Assembly (NCBI GenBank): GCA_009845905.1
Contig: VXYS01000009.1
Location: 434,001 to 498,000 of the forward strand
Source: Gammaproteobacteria bacterium
GTDB lineage: Bacteria > Pseudomonadota > Gammaproteobacteria > Steroidobacterales > Foliamicaceae
Reading direction: 5' to 3'
Length of the DNA stretch: 64,000 nucleotides
The notes beneath the pieces were generated by a model. That model was given only the letters and a program-made list of their open reading frames with translations, was not told the DNA's origin and made no database searches. The position numbers were made by a program, and so were the translations under genes. This document shows, in pieces, positions 17,644 to 26,273 of this stretch. Every line of letters starts with the position of its first letter. Positions within the stretch are counted from its first letter, which is position 1.

Positions 17644-18510
17644 ATGATTCGCAGCATGACTGGCTATGCCAAAGAGGAGTACCGCAGCGAGAGTGGCTGG
17701 CTGCAGTGGGAATTGAAGTCGGTCAACCATCGCCATCTGGATGTCGAGGTTCGCATGCCCAGCGCGTTTCGCGAGATGGAGCCCGAGATACGCAATCTGC
17801 TGGCGACCCATGTCGGGCGCGGACACGTTGACGCTCGCCTGAGTTGGCGTCCGGCGGAAAAATTCGCCGACCGGATCAAGGTCAATACGGGCCTGGCGGT
17901 GCGGGTCATCGGATACGCGCGGGTCCTGGCGGAGCAGATGCGCCGTCCCGCGGCGGTCAGCCCGCTCGACGTCATGCGTTGGCCGGGGGTGATCGAAGAG
18001 CATTCCGCCGACCAGAGCCACATGTCCGGAGAGGTCCGCAAGTTGCTGCACAAGGCGGTCGACGCCCTGCGCGCCACGCAGGCCAGCGAAGGCAGGAAAC
18101 TGAGGAAATCCATCGAGAGCCGCTGCTCCAAGATGGACAAGATCCTCAAGAAGTTCCGTTCCCGCACGCCCGAACTGAGAGAACGGGCCATGGTGCGCAT
18201 GACGGAGCGTCTCGACGCGATCAGGGTGCGGGTCGATGCCGAGCGCCTGGAGAAGGAAGTGGCGCTGTTGCTTATGCGCTACGACATCAGCGAGGAGCTC
18301 GATCGGCTGGAAGCCCACCTGGTGGCGCTGCGGTCCGCGCTGAAGGACAGCGAACCGGCCGGAAAGCGGGTGAATTTCCTTCTCCAGGAAATCGGCCGTG
18401 AGACCAATACGCTGGCCGCCAAGTCGGGAGACGCGCGCGGAACGCACGAGGCCGTGGATATGCGGGTTCTCGTCGAGCAAATGCGCGAGCAGGCCCAGAA
18501 TATCCTGTGA
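17644..18510 (+). CDS. yicC: YicC-family endoribonuclease
   Basis: A 288-aa protein of the YicC/YloC family, whose E. coli member is an endoribonuclease implicated in decay of the small RNA RyhB. The start ATG 17644 yields the invariant N-terminus MIRSMTGYA. The segment WELKSVNHRHLDVEVRMP and the C-terminal GKRVNFLLQEIGRETNTLAAKSGD...EAVDMRVLVEQMREQAQNIL are near-consensus. The final TGA overlaps the GTG start of gmk, indicating coupled translation. Confidence 0.95.
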   Translation: MIRSMTGYAKEEYRSESGWLQWELKSVNHRHLDVEVRMPSAFREMEPEIRNLLATHVGRGHVDARLSWRPAEKFADRIKVNTGLAVRVIGYARVLAEQMRRPAAVSPLDVMRWPGVIEEHSADQSHMSGEVRKLLHKAVDALRATQASEGRKLRKSIESRCSKMDKILKKFRSRTPELRERAMVRMTERLDAIRVRVDAERLEKEVALLLMRYDISEELDRLEAHLVALRSALKDSEPAGKRVNFLLQEIGRETNTLAAKSGDARGTHEAVDMRVLVEQMREQAQNIL

Positions 18511-19130
18511 CGCCCCGCCTGTTTGTCGTTTCCGCTCCCTCGGGCACCGGCAAGACCACGATCGTCAAGCGTTTGGTCGAGGAGAATCCGGGCGTCAGCC
18601 TGGCGGTTTCCCACACCACCCGCCCGCCCCGCGAACAGGAACAGGACCAGCGGGATTATTACTTTGTCAGCGATACCGCTTTCGACGATATCCGCGGCGA
18701 TGACGGGTTTCTGGAACACGCAGACGTATTCGGCAACCGCTATGGCACCAGCCGGCGGGAAGTCAGGGAGAAACTTGCAAGCGGCCGCCAGGTAATTCTC
18801 GAAATCGACTGGCAGGGCGCCGAGCAGGTGCGCCGCGCGAAGCCCGATGCGCAGGGCATTTTCCTTCTGCCGCCTTCCCGCGACGAATTGGAGAAGCGCC
18901 TCAGGGGCCGCAACACCGACAAGCCGGAGGTGGTGGAGCGGAGGTTTTCCGAAGCGCGCCTCGACGTCAGGAAATGGACCGACTTTCACTATGTGCTCGT
19001 CAATGACGACATCGATGAGACCTGCCGCAGGATGTCGAAGATCCTCAAGGGCGACGGGGCGCAGTACGCGGTGTCCGACGAAAGGCACCGGGCCTGCGTC
19101 GAAGAACTTGTCGGGGCAGGCGACTGGTAG
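18507..19130 (+). CDS. gmk: Guanylate kinase
   Basis: A 207-aa ATP:GMP phosphotransferase making GDP. It starts with GTG overlapping the yicC stop (GTGA). The P-loop APSGTGKTT is at residues 9-17. The GMP-binding region has SHTTRPPREQEQDQRDYYFVS, and EIDWQGAEQVRRAKPDAQGIFLLPPS follows, all family consensus. Length equals E. coli Gmk (207 aa). It is the second gene of a yicC-gmk-rpoZ-spoT string that links nucleotide pools to the stringent response. Confidence 0.97.
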   Translation: MTPRLFVVSAPSGTGKTTIVKRLVEENPGVSLAVSHTTRPPREQEQDQRDYYFVSDTAFDDIRGDDGFLEHADVFGNRYGTSRREVREKLASGRQVILEIDWQGAEQVRRAKPDAQGIFLLPPSRDELEKRLRGRNTDKPEVVERRFSEARLDVRKWTDFHYVLVNDDIDETCRRMSKILKGDGAQYAVSDERHRACVEELVGAGDW

Positions 19131-19196
19131 GACCTTGCGGCGGCAGGCATAGTGATGCAGAATTCCGGGTAAGGACTTCTCCACACAGCAAATGCA

Positions 19197-19448
19197 ATGG
19201 CGCGAATTACCGTAGAAGACTGCCAGCAGCGGATCGAGAATATTTTCGACCTCGTCCGCGTGGCCGCTACGCGCGCGCGCAGGCTTGCCAACGGCGCCGA
19301 GCCCCTGGTTCCGCGCGAGAACGAAAAGCCCTCGGTGGTCGCGCTGCGCGAGATCGCGGCCGGGCTGGTTACGGAAGAGAGCCTCAACGAGCAGGAACGA
19401 TCCGTCGAGGAAGCATTCGCGACTCCGGGAGAAGTTCGCGAGTATTAG
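19197..19448 (+). CDS. rpoZ: RNA polymerase omega subunit
   Basis: An 83-aa subunit that helps fold beta-prime and is part of one ppGpp-binding site on RNA polymerase. [30 protein letters not shown] is the classic omega N-terminus, followed by [15 protein letters not shown]. It is slightly shorter than the E. coli protein (91 aa), with a divergent acidic tail. It sits between gmk and spoT as in most gammaproteobacteria. Confidence 0.95.
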   Translation: MARITVEDCQQRIENIFDLVRVAATRARRLANGAEPLVPRENEKPSVVALREIAAGLVTEESLNEQERSVEEAFATPGEVREY

Positions 19449-19526
19449 GTCGGACGGCCGGCGCTTGTACCGGCAATCCAAGGTCCGAGCGTCCGCCATC
19501 CCGTAACCGGGGACACGGCACGAATC

Positions 19527-21677
19527 ATGCAGCAGGCGGTTGTTCTGCCCGGCACGCAAAAAATCCGGGTATCCGGGGGCGGCATCCGCAGGCTGCTTGC
19601 CGATCTGGACTATCTGTCCGAGGACGAGCGCGATCAGGTTCGGCAGGCCTACGAATACGGCGCGCGCGCCCACCACGATCAGCGGCGGCGTTCCGGCGAG
19701 CCGTACATTTCCCATCCGGTCGCCGTGGCCACCATCCTCGCCCAGCTGCGGCTGGACTCGGAAACCATAATCGCCGCGCTGTTGCATGACGTAATCGAAG
19801 ATACGCCCACGCTGCGGGTCAACCTGGAAGACCATTTCGGGCAGCAGGTCGCCGCAATCGTTGACGGCGTAACGAAGCTGACCCGCTTGAGGAAAGCCGG
19901 TCATTCGGAAACCCAGGCGGCCAGTTTCCGCAAGATGATGCTGGCCATGGTCGACGATATACGCGTCATCCTGGTCAAGCTGGCCGACCGCCTGCACAAC
20001 ATGCGCACACTGGACGCGCTGGACCGGGAACGACAGCAGCGCATCGCCCGCGAGACGCTGGAGATCTACGCGCCCATCGCCAACCGCCTGGGTATTCGCA
20101 CGATTCGCCGGGAAATGGAGGACCTGGGTTTTCGCTACGCCTGGCCGCAACGTTACCGGGTGATCAACCGGCACCTGAACCAGCGGCCCAGGCACCCGCG
20201 CGCGGTGCTGAGGCGCGTATCGGACCGCCTGCGGCGTGCGCTCAAATCGGCCAACCTGGAAGGCAGCATTTCAGCCCGGGCCAAGTCCGCCTACAGCATA
20301 TACAACAAGATGCGCGAGAAGCGGCTGACGTTCAAGGAAATCGCGGACGTATTCGGCCTGCGCGTTATCGTTCCGGACATCGATGCCTGTTATCGGTGCC
20401 TGGGCATTGCGCACCAGTTGTTCCGGCCGATGCCGGGCAGGTTCAAGGATTACATCGCGATCCCGCGCGTGAACGGCTACCAGTCACTGCACACGGTGCT
20501 GCTGGGCCCGGAAGGCATGCCGCTGGAATTCCAGATCCGCACGCCCGAGATGCATCGCGTGGCGGAAGGCGGCATCGCGGCCCACTGGCAGTACAAGGCC
20601 GAGGACAAGAGCGTGCTCCCTGGGCAGTTCCGAACGCAGGAATGGCTGCGGCGCATTACCGAAATGCAGGCCACGGCGCACGAGGAGGAGTTCTACGATC
20701 ACGTAAAGGTGGACCTGTTCCCCGACAAGGTCTACGTGTTCACGCCCAAGGGCGAAATCCTTCGCCTGCCGCGAGGCGCCACCTGCCTGGATTTCGCCTA
20801 TGCCGTGCATACCGACGTCGGGCACCGCTGCGTCGCGGCGCGGGTGGACGGACAGGTGACCCCGCTGCGCTCGCAGCTGAAGAACGGCCAGAACGTGCAC
20901 ATCCTCACGTCGCGCAACGCGCATCCGAACGCCGGCTGGCTGGAGTATGTCGCCACGGCCAAGGCCCGCTCGGCCATCCTCGATTACCTGAAGAACACCC
21001 AGACGAGGGAAGCCCGCGAGGTCGGCGCCGTGCTGCTGAACCAGGCGCTCGCCGACCGGGGATCTTCGCTGCGCAAGATGGGACGCGGCCCGCTTGAGGA
21101 AGCGCTCGAGGAACTCGGGGTAACGAGCCGCCAGGAACTCTACGAGCAGATCGGGCTCGGGGAACGCTTGGCGACGCTGGCGGCGGCCGTGGTCATGAAT
21201 CCCGGTAAGAGCCGATCCGGCGACCGGCGCCGCAAGCTGACTCCCGTGGACATCGCCGGCGCCGAGGGCATGGTCGTGACCTACGGCAAATGCTGCTACC
21301 CCATTCCGGGCGACGAAGTGGTGGGACATACGTCCAGCGGGCGCGGATTCGTCATTCATCGCAACACCTGCGGCAATTTCCGCGCCGAGCGCAAGCACAA
21401 GGACCGCTGGATCCCGATCAACTGGAAGCGCCGCATCCGGCTGGAGTTTCCGGCCGGGCTGCGCATCCATATCGATCACCGGCCCGGCGTACTCGCGGAA
21501 GTCGCGGCCCGCGTGGCCGAGACCGGCCACAACATCGCCCAGGTGAACATGCAGGACCGTCCCGAGGAAAGCACCGAGTTGTTCCTGTCGGTGCTGGTCA
21601 AGGACAGGGACCGGCTGGCGCGGGTCATCCGGGCGATACGCACGCTGCCCAGCGTGCATCGCGTGCAGCGTGTTTAA
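19527..21677 (+). CDS. spoT: Bifunctional (p)ppGpp synthetase/hydrolase
   Basis: A 716-aa RelA/SpoT homologue. The HD hydrolase domain (about 30-180) retains [21 protein letters not shown] and [11 protein letters not shown]. The synthetase domain (about 235-345) retains [20 protein letters not shown] and the FQIRTPEMH motif; the RFKD sequence is the RxKD type of bifunctional/Mn-dependent enzymes. A TGS domain (about 388-450) and a C-terminal ACT domain (about 640-716, ending [13 protein letters not shown]) follow. Both catalytic sites look intact. It sits in the conserved gmk-rpoZ-spoT order. Confidence 0.96.
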   Translation: MQQAVVLPGTQKIRVSGGGIRRLLADLDYLSEDERDQVRQAYEYGARAHHDQRRRSGEPYISHPVAVATILAQLRLDSETIIAALLHDVIEDTPTLRVNLEDHFGQQVAAIVDGVTKLTRLRKAGHSETQAASFRKMMLAMVDDIRVILVKLADRLHNMRTLDALDRERQQRIARETLEIYAPIANRLGIRTIRREMEDLGFRYAWPQRYRVINRHLNQRPRHPRAVLRRVSDRLRRALKSANLEGSISARAKSAYSIYNKMREKRLTFKEIADVFGLRVIVPDIDACYRCLGIAHQLFRPMPGRFKDYIAIPRVNGYQSLHTVLLGPEGMPLEFQIRTPEMHRVAEGGIAAHWQYKAEDKSVLPGQFRTQEWLRRITEMQATAHEEEFYDHVKVDLFPDKVYVFTPKGEILRLPRGATCLDFAYAVHTDVGHRCVAARVDGQVTPLRSQLKNGQNVHILTSRNAHPNAGWLEYVATAKARSAILDYLKNTQTREAREVGAVLLNQALADRGSSLRKMGRGPLEEALEELGVTSRQELYEQIGLGERLATLAAAVVMNPGKSRSGDRRRKLTPVDIAGAEGMVVTYGKCCYPIPGDEVVGHTSSGRGFVIHRNTCGNFRAERKHKDRWIPINWKRRIRLEFPAGLRIHIDHRPGVLAEVAARVAETGHNIAQVNMQDRPEESTELFLSVLVKDRDRLARVIRAIRTLPSVHRVQRV

Positions 21678-21714
21678 CACCCTGTCTGGCATATTATTGA
21701 CCCCCGAGTCGCCC

Positions 21715-22101
21715 ATGCAACGCACGCCCGTACACACGTCCCGCGCGCCGGCGGCGATCGGCCCCTATTCGCAGGCCATCGTCGCGGGCGGCTTCTGCTA
21801 TCTGTCCGGCCAGATACCGCTGGACCCGGAGACCGGCGAAATGGTTGACGGCGACATCGGCGCACAGGTCAGGCAGGTTTTCGACAATCTGGCTGCGGTG
21901 GCCAAGGCCGCCGGCTGCGATCTCGGCAGGGACGCCGTGAAGATCACGGTCTTCCTGGTGGACCTGGCTCATTTCGGAGTGGTCAACGAGGTCATGTCCG
22001 GAATGTTTGCCCAGCCCTTTCCGGCCCGCGCCGCGATCGAGGTGGCGGGCCTGCCCAGGGGCGCGCAGGTAGAAGCCGACGCGGTTCTGGTCGTACCGTA
22101 G
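21715..22101 (+). CDS. ridA: RidA-family enamine/imine deaminase
   Basis: A 128-aa protein starting at ATG 21715 ([38 protein letters not shown]). The RidA hallmarks are present: [25 protein letters not shown], the catalytic-arginine region [22 protein letters not shown]. It hydrolyses reactive 2-aminoacrylate and other enamines released by PLP enzymes. Its place between spoT and recG is common in gammaproteobacteria, where trmH may also occur; trmH is absent here. Confidence 0.94.
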   Translation: MQRTPVHTSRAPAAIGPYSQAIVAGGFCYLSGQIPLDPETGEMVDGDIGAQVRQVFDNLAAVAKAAGCDLGRDAVKITVFLVDLAHFGVVNEVMSGMFAQPFPARAAIEVAGLPRGAQVEADAVLVVP

Positions 22102-22131
22102 TACGGTCTCGCTAGCGGAACACGTCGCCCG

Positions 22132-24228
22132 TTGCCTGCCGATTCCGCCTCCCCGCCGGTCGAAGACAGCCCGAAACTCACCACGCTCACGGGCATCGGC
22201 CCGGCCATGGCCGGCAAGCTTGAGCGGCTGGGGCTGCGAACGGTCCGCGACCTGTTGTTCCTGCTGCCGATCCGCTACGAGGACCGCACCCGCACACGGC
22301 CCATCGTCGAGGTCAAACCCGGACAGCGGGCGCAGATCGAGGGAGTAGTCGCCCACGCCCGGGTCCTCATGGGGCGCCGCCGGAGCCTGCTCTGTGCGCT
22401 GCGCGACGAGACGGCGGAAATCACGCTGCGCTTCTTCCACTTCACCCGGCAGCAGCAGTCAGGCCTGAGCGCCGGGACTCGCCTGCTGTGCTACGGCGAT
22501 GTCCGCCAGGGGCCCAGGGGATACGAGATCGTTCACCCCGAGTACCGAAGATTGCCGGGATCCGATCCCGCTCCCGTCCGGGATCGGCTCACGCCCGTCT
22601 ATCCTTCCACCGAGGGCGTCACCCAGCCCCGGCTTCGCAAACTGACCGATCACGCGCTCGACAATGCACTGGACGACTTGCCGGACCTGATCCCGGCACG
22701 TTTTCTGGACGGGCTCGGTTTTCCGGATCTGCACGAGGCCCTGCGCACCGTGCATCGGCCGCCGAAAGGCATGGCGCTGGAGACGCTGCTGTCCGGAACG
22801 CATCCCGCCCGCAAGCGCATGGCGATTGAAGAAATACTGGCCTGGTATTTGGGCTTAAGAAGGATGCGGGAAGCGGGTCAACAGCGCGAGGCGTATCCGC
22901 TGACCGCCGACGGCCCGCTCCGCGAGGGTTTTCTGCGCCGGCTGCCTTTCGAGTTGACGCCGGGACAGCGGCAGGCGATCGAACAGCTCGATGCCGACCT
23001 GGTTCGCAACGTGCCGATGATGCGGTTGCTGCAGGGCGATGTCGGCTGCGGAAAGACGGTGGTGATCGCAGCGGCGGTACTGGCTGCCGTTCAGTCCGGG
23101 CGGCAGGCGGCAGTCATGGCGCCTACCGAATTGCTGGCGGAACAGCACATGCGCACGTTCTCGGAATGGCTTGCGCCGATGGGCGTTCGCCTGGCCTGGC
23201 TGGCCGGCGGCATGTCGCGCTCCGAACGCCGGGTATTCGAGGCCGAGCTTGCCGGCGGGGATGCCCAGATTGCGATCGGCACGCATGCCCTGTTCCAGGA
23301 AGGCGTCCGGTACCGGTCGCTGGGCCTGGTAGTGGTGGACGAACAGCATCGCTTCGGTGTCCATCAGCGGTTGAGCCTGGTTGAGAAGGGCTCCGTCGGC
23401 GGGCAGGCGCCGCACCAGTTGGTGACCACGGCCACGCCGATCCCTCGGTCGCTGGCCATGACTTTCTATGCCGGCCTTGACATTTCCTCCATCCGGGACA
23501 TGCCGCCGGGACGCGAGCCGGTCAACACCGTGCTGATTTCCCAGGAGCGCCGCCACGAAGTCATCGAGAGAGTGGCTGCGGCCTGCGGCGCCGGACGCCA
23601 GGCCTATTGGGTGTGCCCGTTGATCGAGGAATCCGATTACATCGATTCCCAGGCCGCCGAGCCGACCCACCGCGAGTTGAGCGAAGCACTGCCTGGCATT
23701 CGGGTCGGCCTGCTGCACGGACGGGCGACGCCCAGCGAGCGCGATCGTGTGATGGGGGAGTTCGCCGCCGGCAGGCTGGGCGTGCTGGTGGCCACGACGG
23801 TCATCGAAGTGGGCGTGGACATTCCGAAGGCCAGCCTGATGATCGTGGAAAACGCCGAGCGCCTGGGTCTGGCGCAGTTGCACCAGTTACGGGGGCGCGT
23901 GGGCCGGGGCGCGGACCTGAGCCATTGCGTACTGATGTACCGGTCGCCGTTGGGTGCAATGGCCAGGGAAAGGCTCAATACGGTGCGAAACACCAACGAC
24001 GGATTTGAAATCGCCCGCAAGGACCTGGAATTGCGCGGCGCCGGCGAGATCCTGGGCGTCCGCCAGACGGGCGCATTGCAGTTCCGCGTGGCCGACCTGG
24101 TGCGCGACGGGGACCTGGCCGAGCCGGCGCAGCGGATCGCCGACGAAATGCTGAGCACAAACGGCTCCGAAGTCACGCAGCTGATCCGCCGCTGGGTCGG
24201 CGAAGGCGGCCGCTACGCGGGCGTCTAG
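22132..24228 (+). CDS. recG: ATP-dependent DNA helicase RecG
   Basis: A 698-aa branch-migrating helicase that reverses stalled forks. The N-terminal wedge/OB region (about 1-240) includes LTGIGPAMAGKLERLGLRTVRDLLFLLPIRYEDRT. Walker A LLQGDVGCGKTVV, the DEQH-type box VVVDEQHRFGVHQR, TATPIPRSLAMTFY and the C-terminal GRVGRG are all present. Length matches E. coli RecG (693 aa). The start is taken as TTG 22132 because no ATG or GTG fits upstream without losing the family N-terminus; the true start could differ by a few codons. Confidence 0.95.
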   Translation: MPADSASPPVEDSPKLTTLTGIGPAMAGKLERLGLRTVRDLLFLLPIRYEDRTRTRPIVEVKPGQRAQIEGVVAHARVLMGRRRSLLCALRDETAEITLRFFHFTRQQQSGLSAGTRLLCYGDVRQGPRGYEIVHPEYRRLPGSDPAPVRDRLTPVYPSTEGVTQPRLRKLTDHALDNALDDLPDLIPARFLDGLGFPDLHEALRTVHRPPKGMALETLLSGTHPARKRMAIEEILAWYLGLRRMREAGQQREAYPLTADGPLREGFLRRLPFELTPGQRQAIEQLDADLVRNVPMMRLLQGDVGCGKTVVIAAAVLAAVQSGRQAAVMAPTELLAEQHMRTFSEWLAPMGVRLAWLAGGMSRSERRVFEAELAGGDAQIAIGTHALFQEGVRYRSLGLVVVDEQHRFGVHQRLSLVEKGSVGGQAPHQLVTTATPIPRSLAMTFYAGLDISSIRDMPPGREPVNTVLISQERRHEVIERVAAACGAGRQAYWVCPLIEESDYIDSQAAEPTHRELSEALPGIRVGLLHGRATPSERDRVMGEFAAGRLGVLVATTVIEVGVDIPKASLMIVENAERLGLAQLHQLRGRVGRGADLSHCVLMYRSPLGAMARERLNTVRNTNDGFEIARKDLELRGAGEILGVRQTGALQFRVADLVRDGDLAEPAQRIADEMLSTNGSEVTQLIRRWVGEGGRYAGV

Positions 24229-24277
24229 GCCTTTCGTGTATCGTGGCGCCAACTCATTGAGCCCTGAGGTGCGCTTC

Positions 24278-25990
24278 ATGCGTGTGCCAATCATTGTTCT
24301 GCTCTGCTTCCTGGGGTCCGCTTGCGGCCGGGTGGGCGAGGAAGCCGTTCAATCGTGCGGTCCCGCGGCAACGGACGAGGCCCTGGCCTATGCGGACCAG
24401 GTCGCCCACCTGATTCGAGGCGAGGAGTTGCGGGCCGTGATCGCCGAACTGGCGAGCGATGACTACGAAGGCAGGGCGCCGGGCACCGCCGGCGACCTGA
24501 GGGCGCGGGAATGGATCGCGGCGCGACTCGCGGAGGCGAATATCGCACCGGGTGCGGACCAGGGCTATCAGCAGCCTTTCGAGCTGGTGTCCGTAACGAC
24601 CGAACTGCCGGCCGTCTGGCCGTTTTCCACCGGCGCTTCCATTGCGCCGGGCACCGAATTCGTCGCCAACGTGGGCAATCAATCCTCCCTGGCATCGCTC
24701 GCCGGCGCCGAGCTCGTATTCGTAGGCTACGGCATCCAGGCGCCGGAATACGAATGGGACGATTACAAGTCGCAGGACGTGAGCGGCAAGGTGCTGGTGA
24801 TGCTGAACAACGACCCCGAATGGGATCCCGGCCTGTTTGCAGGCGCGCGCCGCCTCTATTACGGACGATGGACCTACAAGTACGAGATGGCCGCCCGCCT
24901 GGGCGCGGCCGGCGCGATCATCATTCATACGACGCCTTCGGCGGGCTATCCCTGGCAGGTTGTAGAAACCTCGTGGACCGGTCCGCAGTACGAAATTCCG
25001 GCCGAAGGCGAGCCGCGCCTGGAAGTCGCCGCCTGGATCACCGAACCGGCGGCGAGAGCGTTGCTGGCCTCCGCCGGGCACGAACTGGACGCGCTTGTGC
25101 AGGCAGCCCGCAGCCGTGACTTCGCGCCTGTGCCGCTCGGGATTAGCACGAGCCTCGAACTCAAGGCTGGGCTTGAGCGCGTGGAGACCGCCAACGTCCT
25201 GGGCGTATTGCCCGGATGCGACGAGAATCTGAAGAACGAGGCCGTTGTCGTGACCGCGCACCACGACCACCTGGGCAAAGGCGTCGCCGCTTCCAAAGGC
25301 GAGGACGTGATCTACAACGGCGCCTTCGACAACGCGACCGGCGTGGCCGCGGTACTTTCGCTGGCAAAAGCGCTGGCGGGATTGCCTTCTCCGCCGCGGC
25401 GCTCGATCGTGTTCGCGCTGGTGGGGGCGGAAGAGCAGGGGCTGCTTGGATCGGCCTACTACGCGCGGCATCCTACCTTCCATCCGGGTCGCATCGCAGC
25501 CAACGTCAACTTCGATGGCGTGAGCATCTGGGGCGAGGCGCGCGACATGATCTTTATCGGCCTGGGGAAATCATCGCTCGACCGGATCGCCGCCGATGTG
25601 GCCTCGTACGTGGGAAGGACCCTGCAGGGCGACCAGTTTCCGGACCAGGGCTACTACTACCGGTCGGATCAATTCAGCTTTGCGAAGATCGGCGTTCCCG
25701 GCATCTACCTGGACGGCGGCGTCGAGATCATCGACAAGCCGGACGGTTGGGGCCGGATGCGGATCAACGCCTACATCACCCGGGACTACCATCAACCCAG
25801 CGATGAACTGGCCGATGACTGGGTGTTTGACGGAATGGTCGCGGACACGCGCTTCGGATTGCTGACCACCTACCTGATCGCCCAGGCGGACGATATGCAG
25901 TCCTGGAACCCGGGAGACGAATTCGCCGCCGCGCGCGCACAAGCGCTGGCGGAGCTTGAATCGCTTCAGTCATCCGGATTCGCTCCCTGA
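24278..25990 (+). CDS. Secreted M28-family zinc peptidase (lipoprotein)
   Basis: A 570-aa protein. The start at ATG 24278 gives a lipoprotein signal (MRVPIIVLLCFLGSAC, lipobox LGSAC), so it should be membrane-anchored in the periplasm. A PA domain (about 150-280, LVFVGYGIQAPEYEWDDYK) is inserted before the catalytic domain. The zinc site is intact: TAHHDHLG, GAFDNATGVA, GAEEQGLLGS, NFDG and the final HQPSDE histidine. The likely activity is aminopeptidase. It is the last gene before base composition changes, so it marks the left flank of the catabolic island. Confidence 0.88.
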   Translation: MRVPIIVLLCFLGSACGRVGEEAVQSCGPAATDEALAYADQVAHLIRGEELRAVIAELASDDYEGRAPGTAGDLRAREWIAARLAEANIAPGADQGYQQPFELVSVTTELPAVWPFSTGASIAPGTEFVANVGNQSSLASLAGAELVFVGYGIQAPEYEWDDYKSQDVSGKVLVMLNNDPEWDPGLFAGARRLYYGRWTYKYEMAARLGAAGAIIIHTTPSAGYPWQVVETSWTGPQYEIPAEGEPRLEVAAWITEPAARALLASAGHELDALVQAARSRDFAPVPLGISTSLELKAGLERVETANVLGVLPGCDENLKNEAVVVTAHHDHLGKGVAASKGEDVIYNGAFDNATGVAAVLSLAKALAGLPSPPRRSIVFALVGAEEQGLLGSAYYARHPTFHPGRIAANVNFDGVSIWGEARDMIFIGLGKSSLDRIAADVASYVGRTLQGDQFPDQGYYYRSDQFSFAKIGVPGIYLDGGVEIIDKPDGWGRMRINAYITRDYHQPSDELADDWVFDGMVADTRFGLLTTYLIAQADDMQSWNPGDEFAAARAQALAELESLQSSGFAP

Positions 25991-26273
25991 CCAGTCGGGA
26001 CAGCCGCCGCCAGCCTGCTTGTTGGCGGCGCGCGAATCGACAATCACCTTATCGCAGGGTGAGGTGATCGTCTTGTTCATGATGTCCGCCTACGAGTTTC
26101 CGGCCAGTCGCTCGGCGCGCACAAGAACGTGTGTCCGCTGGCCTGAACCCGTCCAGATACTTGAATTATTTTACTTTATGCTTAAACTATATCGAATTGC
26201 CGTGATGAACTCGGTGAGAAGCAACCCGAAATCAGCCGCGCTTCCAAGAGAGCGTGAACAAGGGGGTTAGGAA
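25991..26273. other. Left edge of the catabolic island (non-coding)
   Basis: Base composition falls from GC-rich to AT-richer across this 283-bp gap. I see no tRNA, integrase or direct repeat matching the right edge. An open frame through it on the plus strand resembles nothing I know and is not called. Operator copy 1 lies at 26173-26192, about 80 bp upstream of the TonB receptor. Confidence 0.45.
26173..26192. promoter_or_regulatory. Island operator copy 1 (upstream of TonB receptor)
   Basis: The sequence is ACTTTATGCTTAAACTATAT; on the minus strand it contains AGTTTAAGCATAAAGT, close to the palindrome AGTTTA-N4-TAAACT. It is one of seven copies found in intergenic gaps of the island. A MarR-type regulator is the expected binder. 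Confidence 0.6.

Noticed and set aside
18279..20195. Minus-strand open frame of 638 codons across yicC, gmk, rpoZ and spoT
   Set aside because: Crosses four well-supported genes in antisense; composition typical of a shadow frame.
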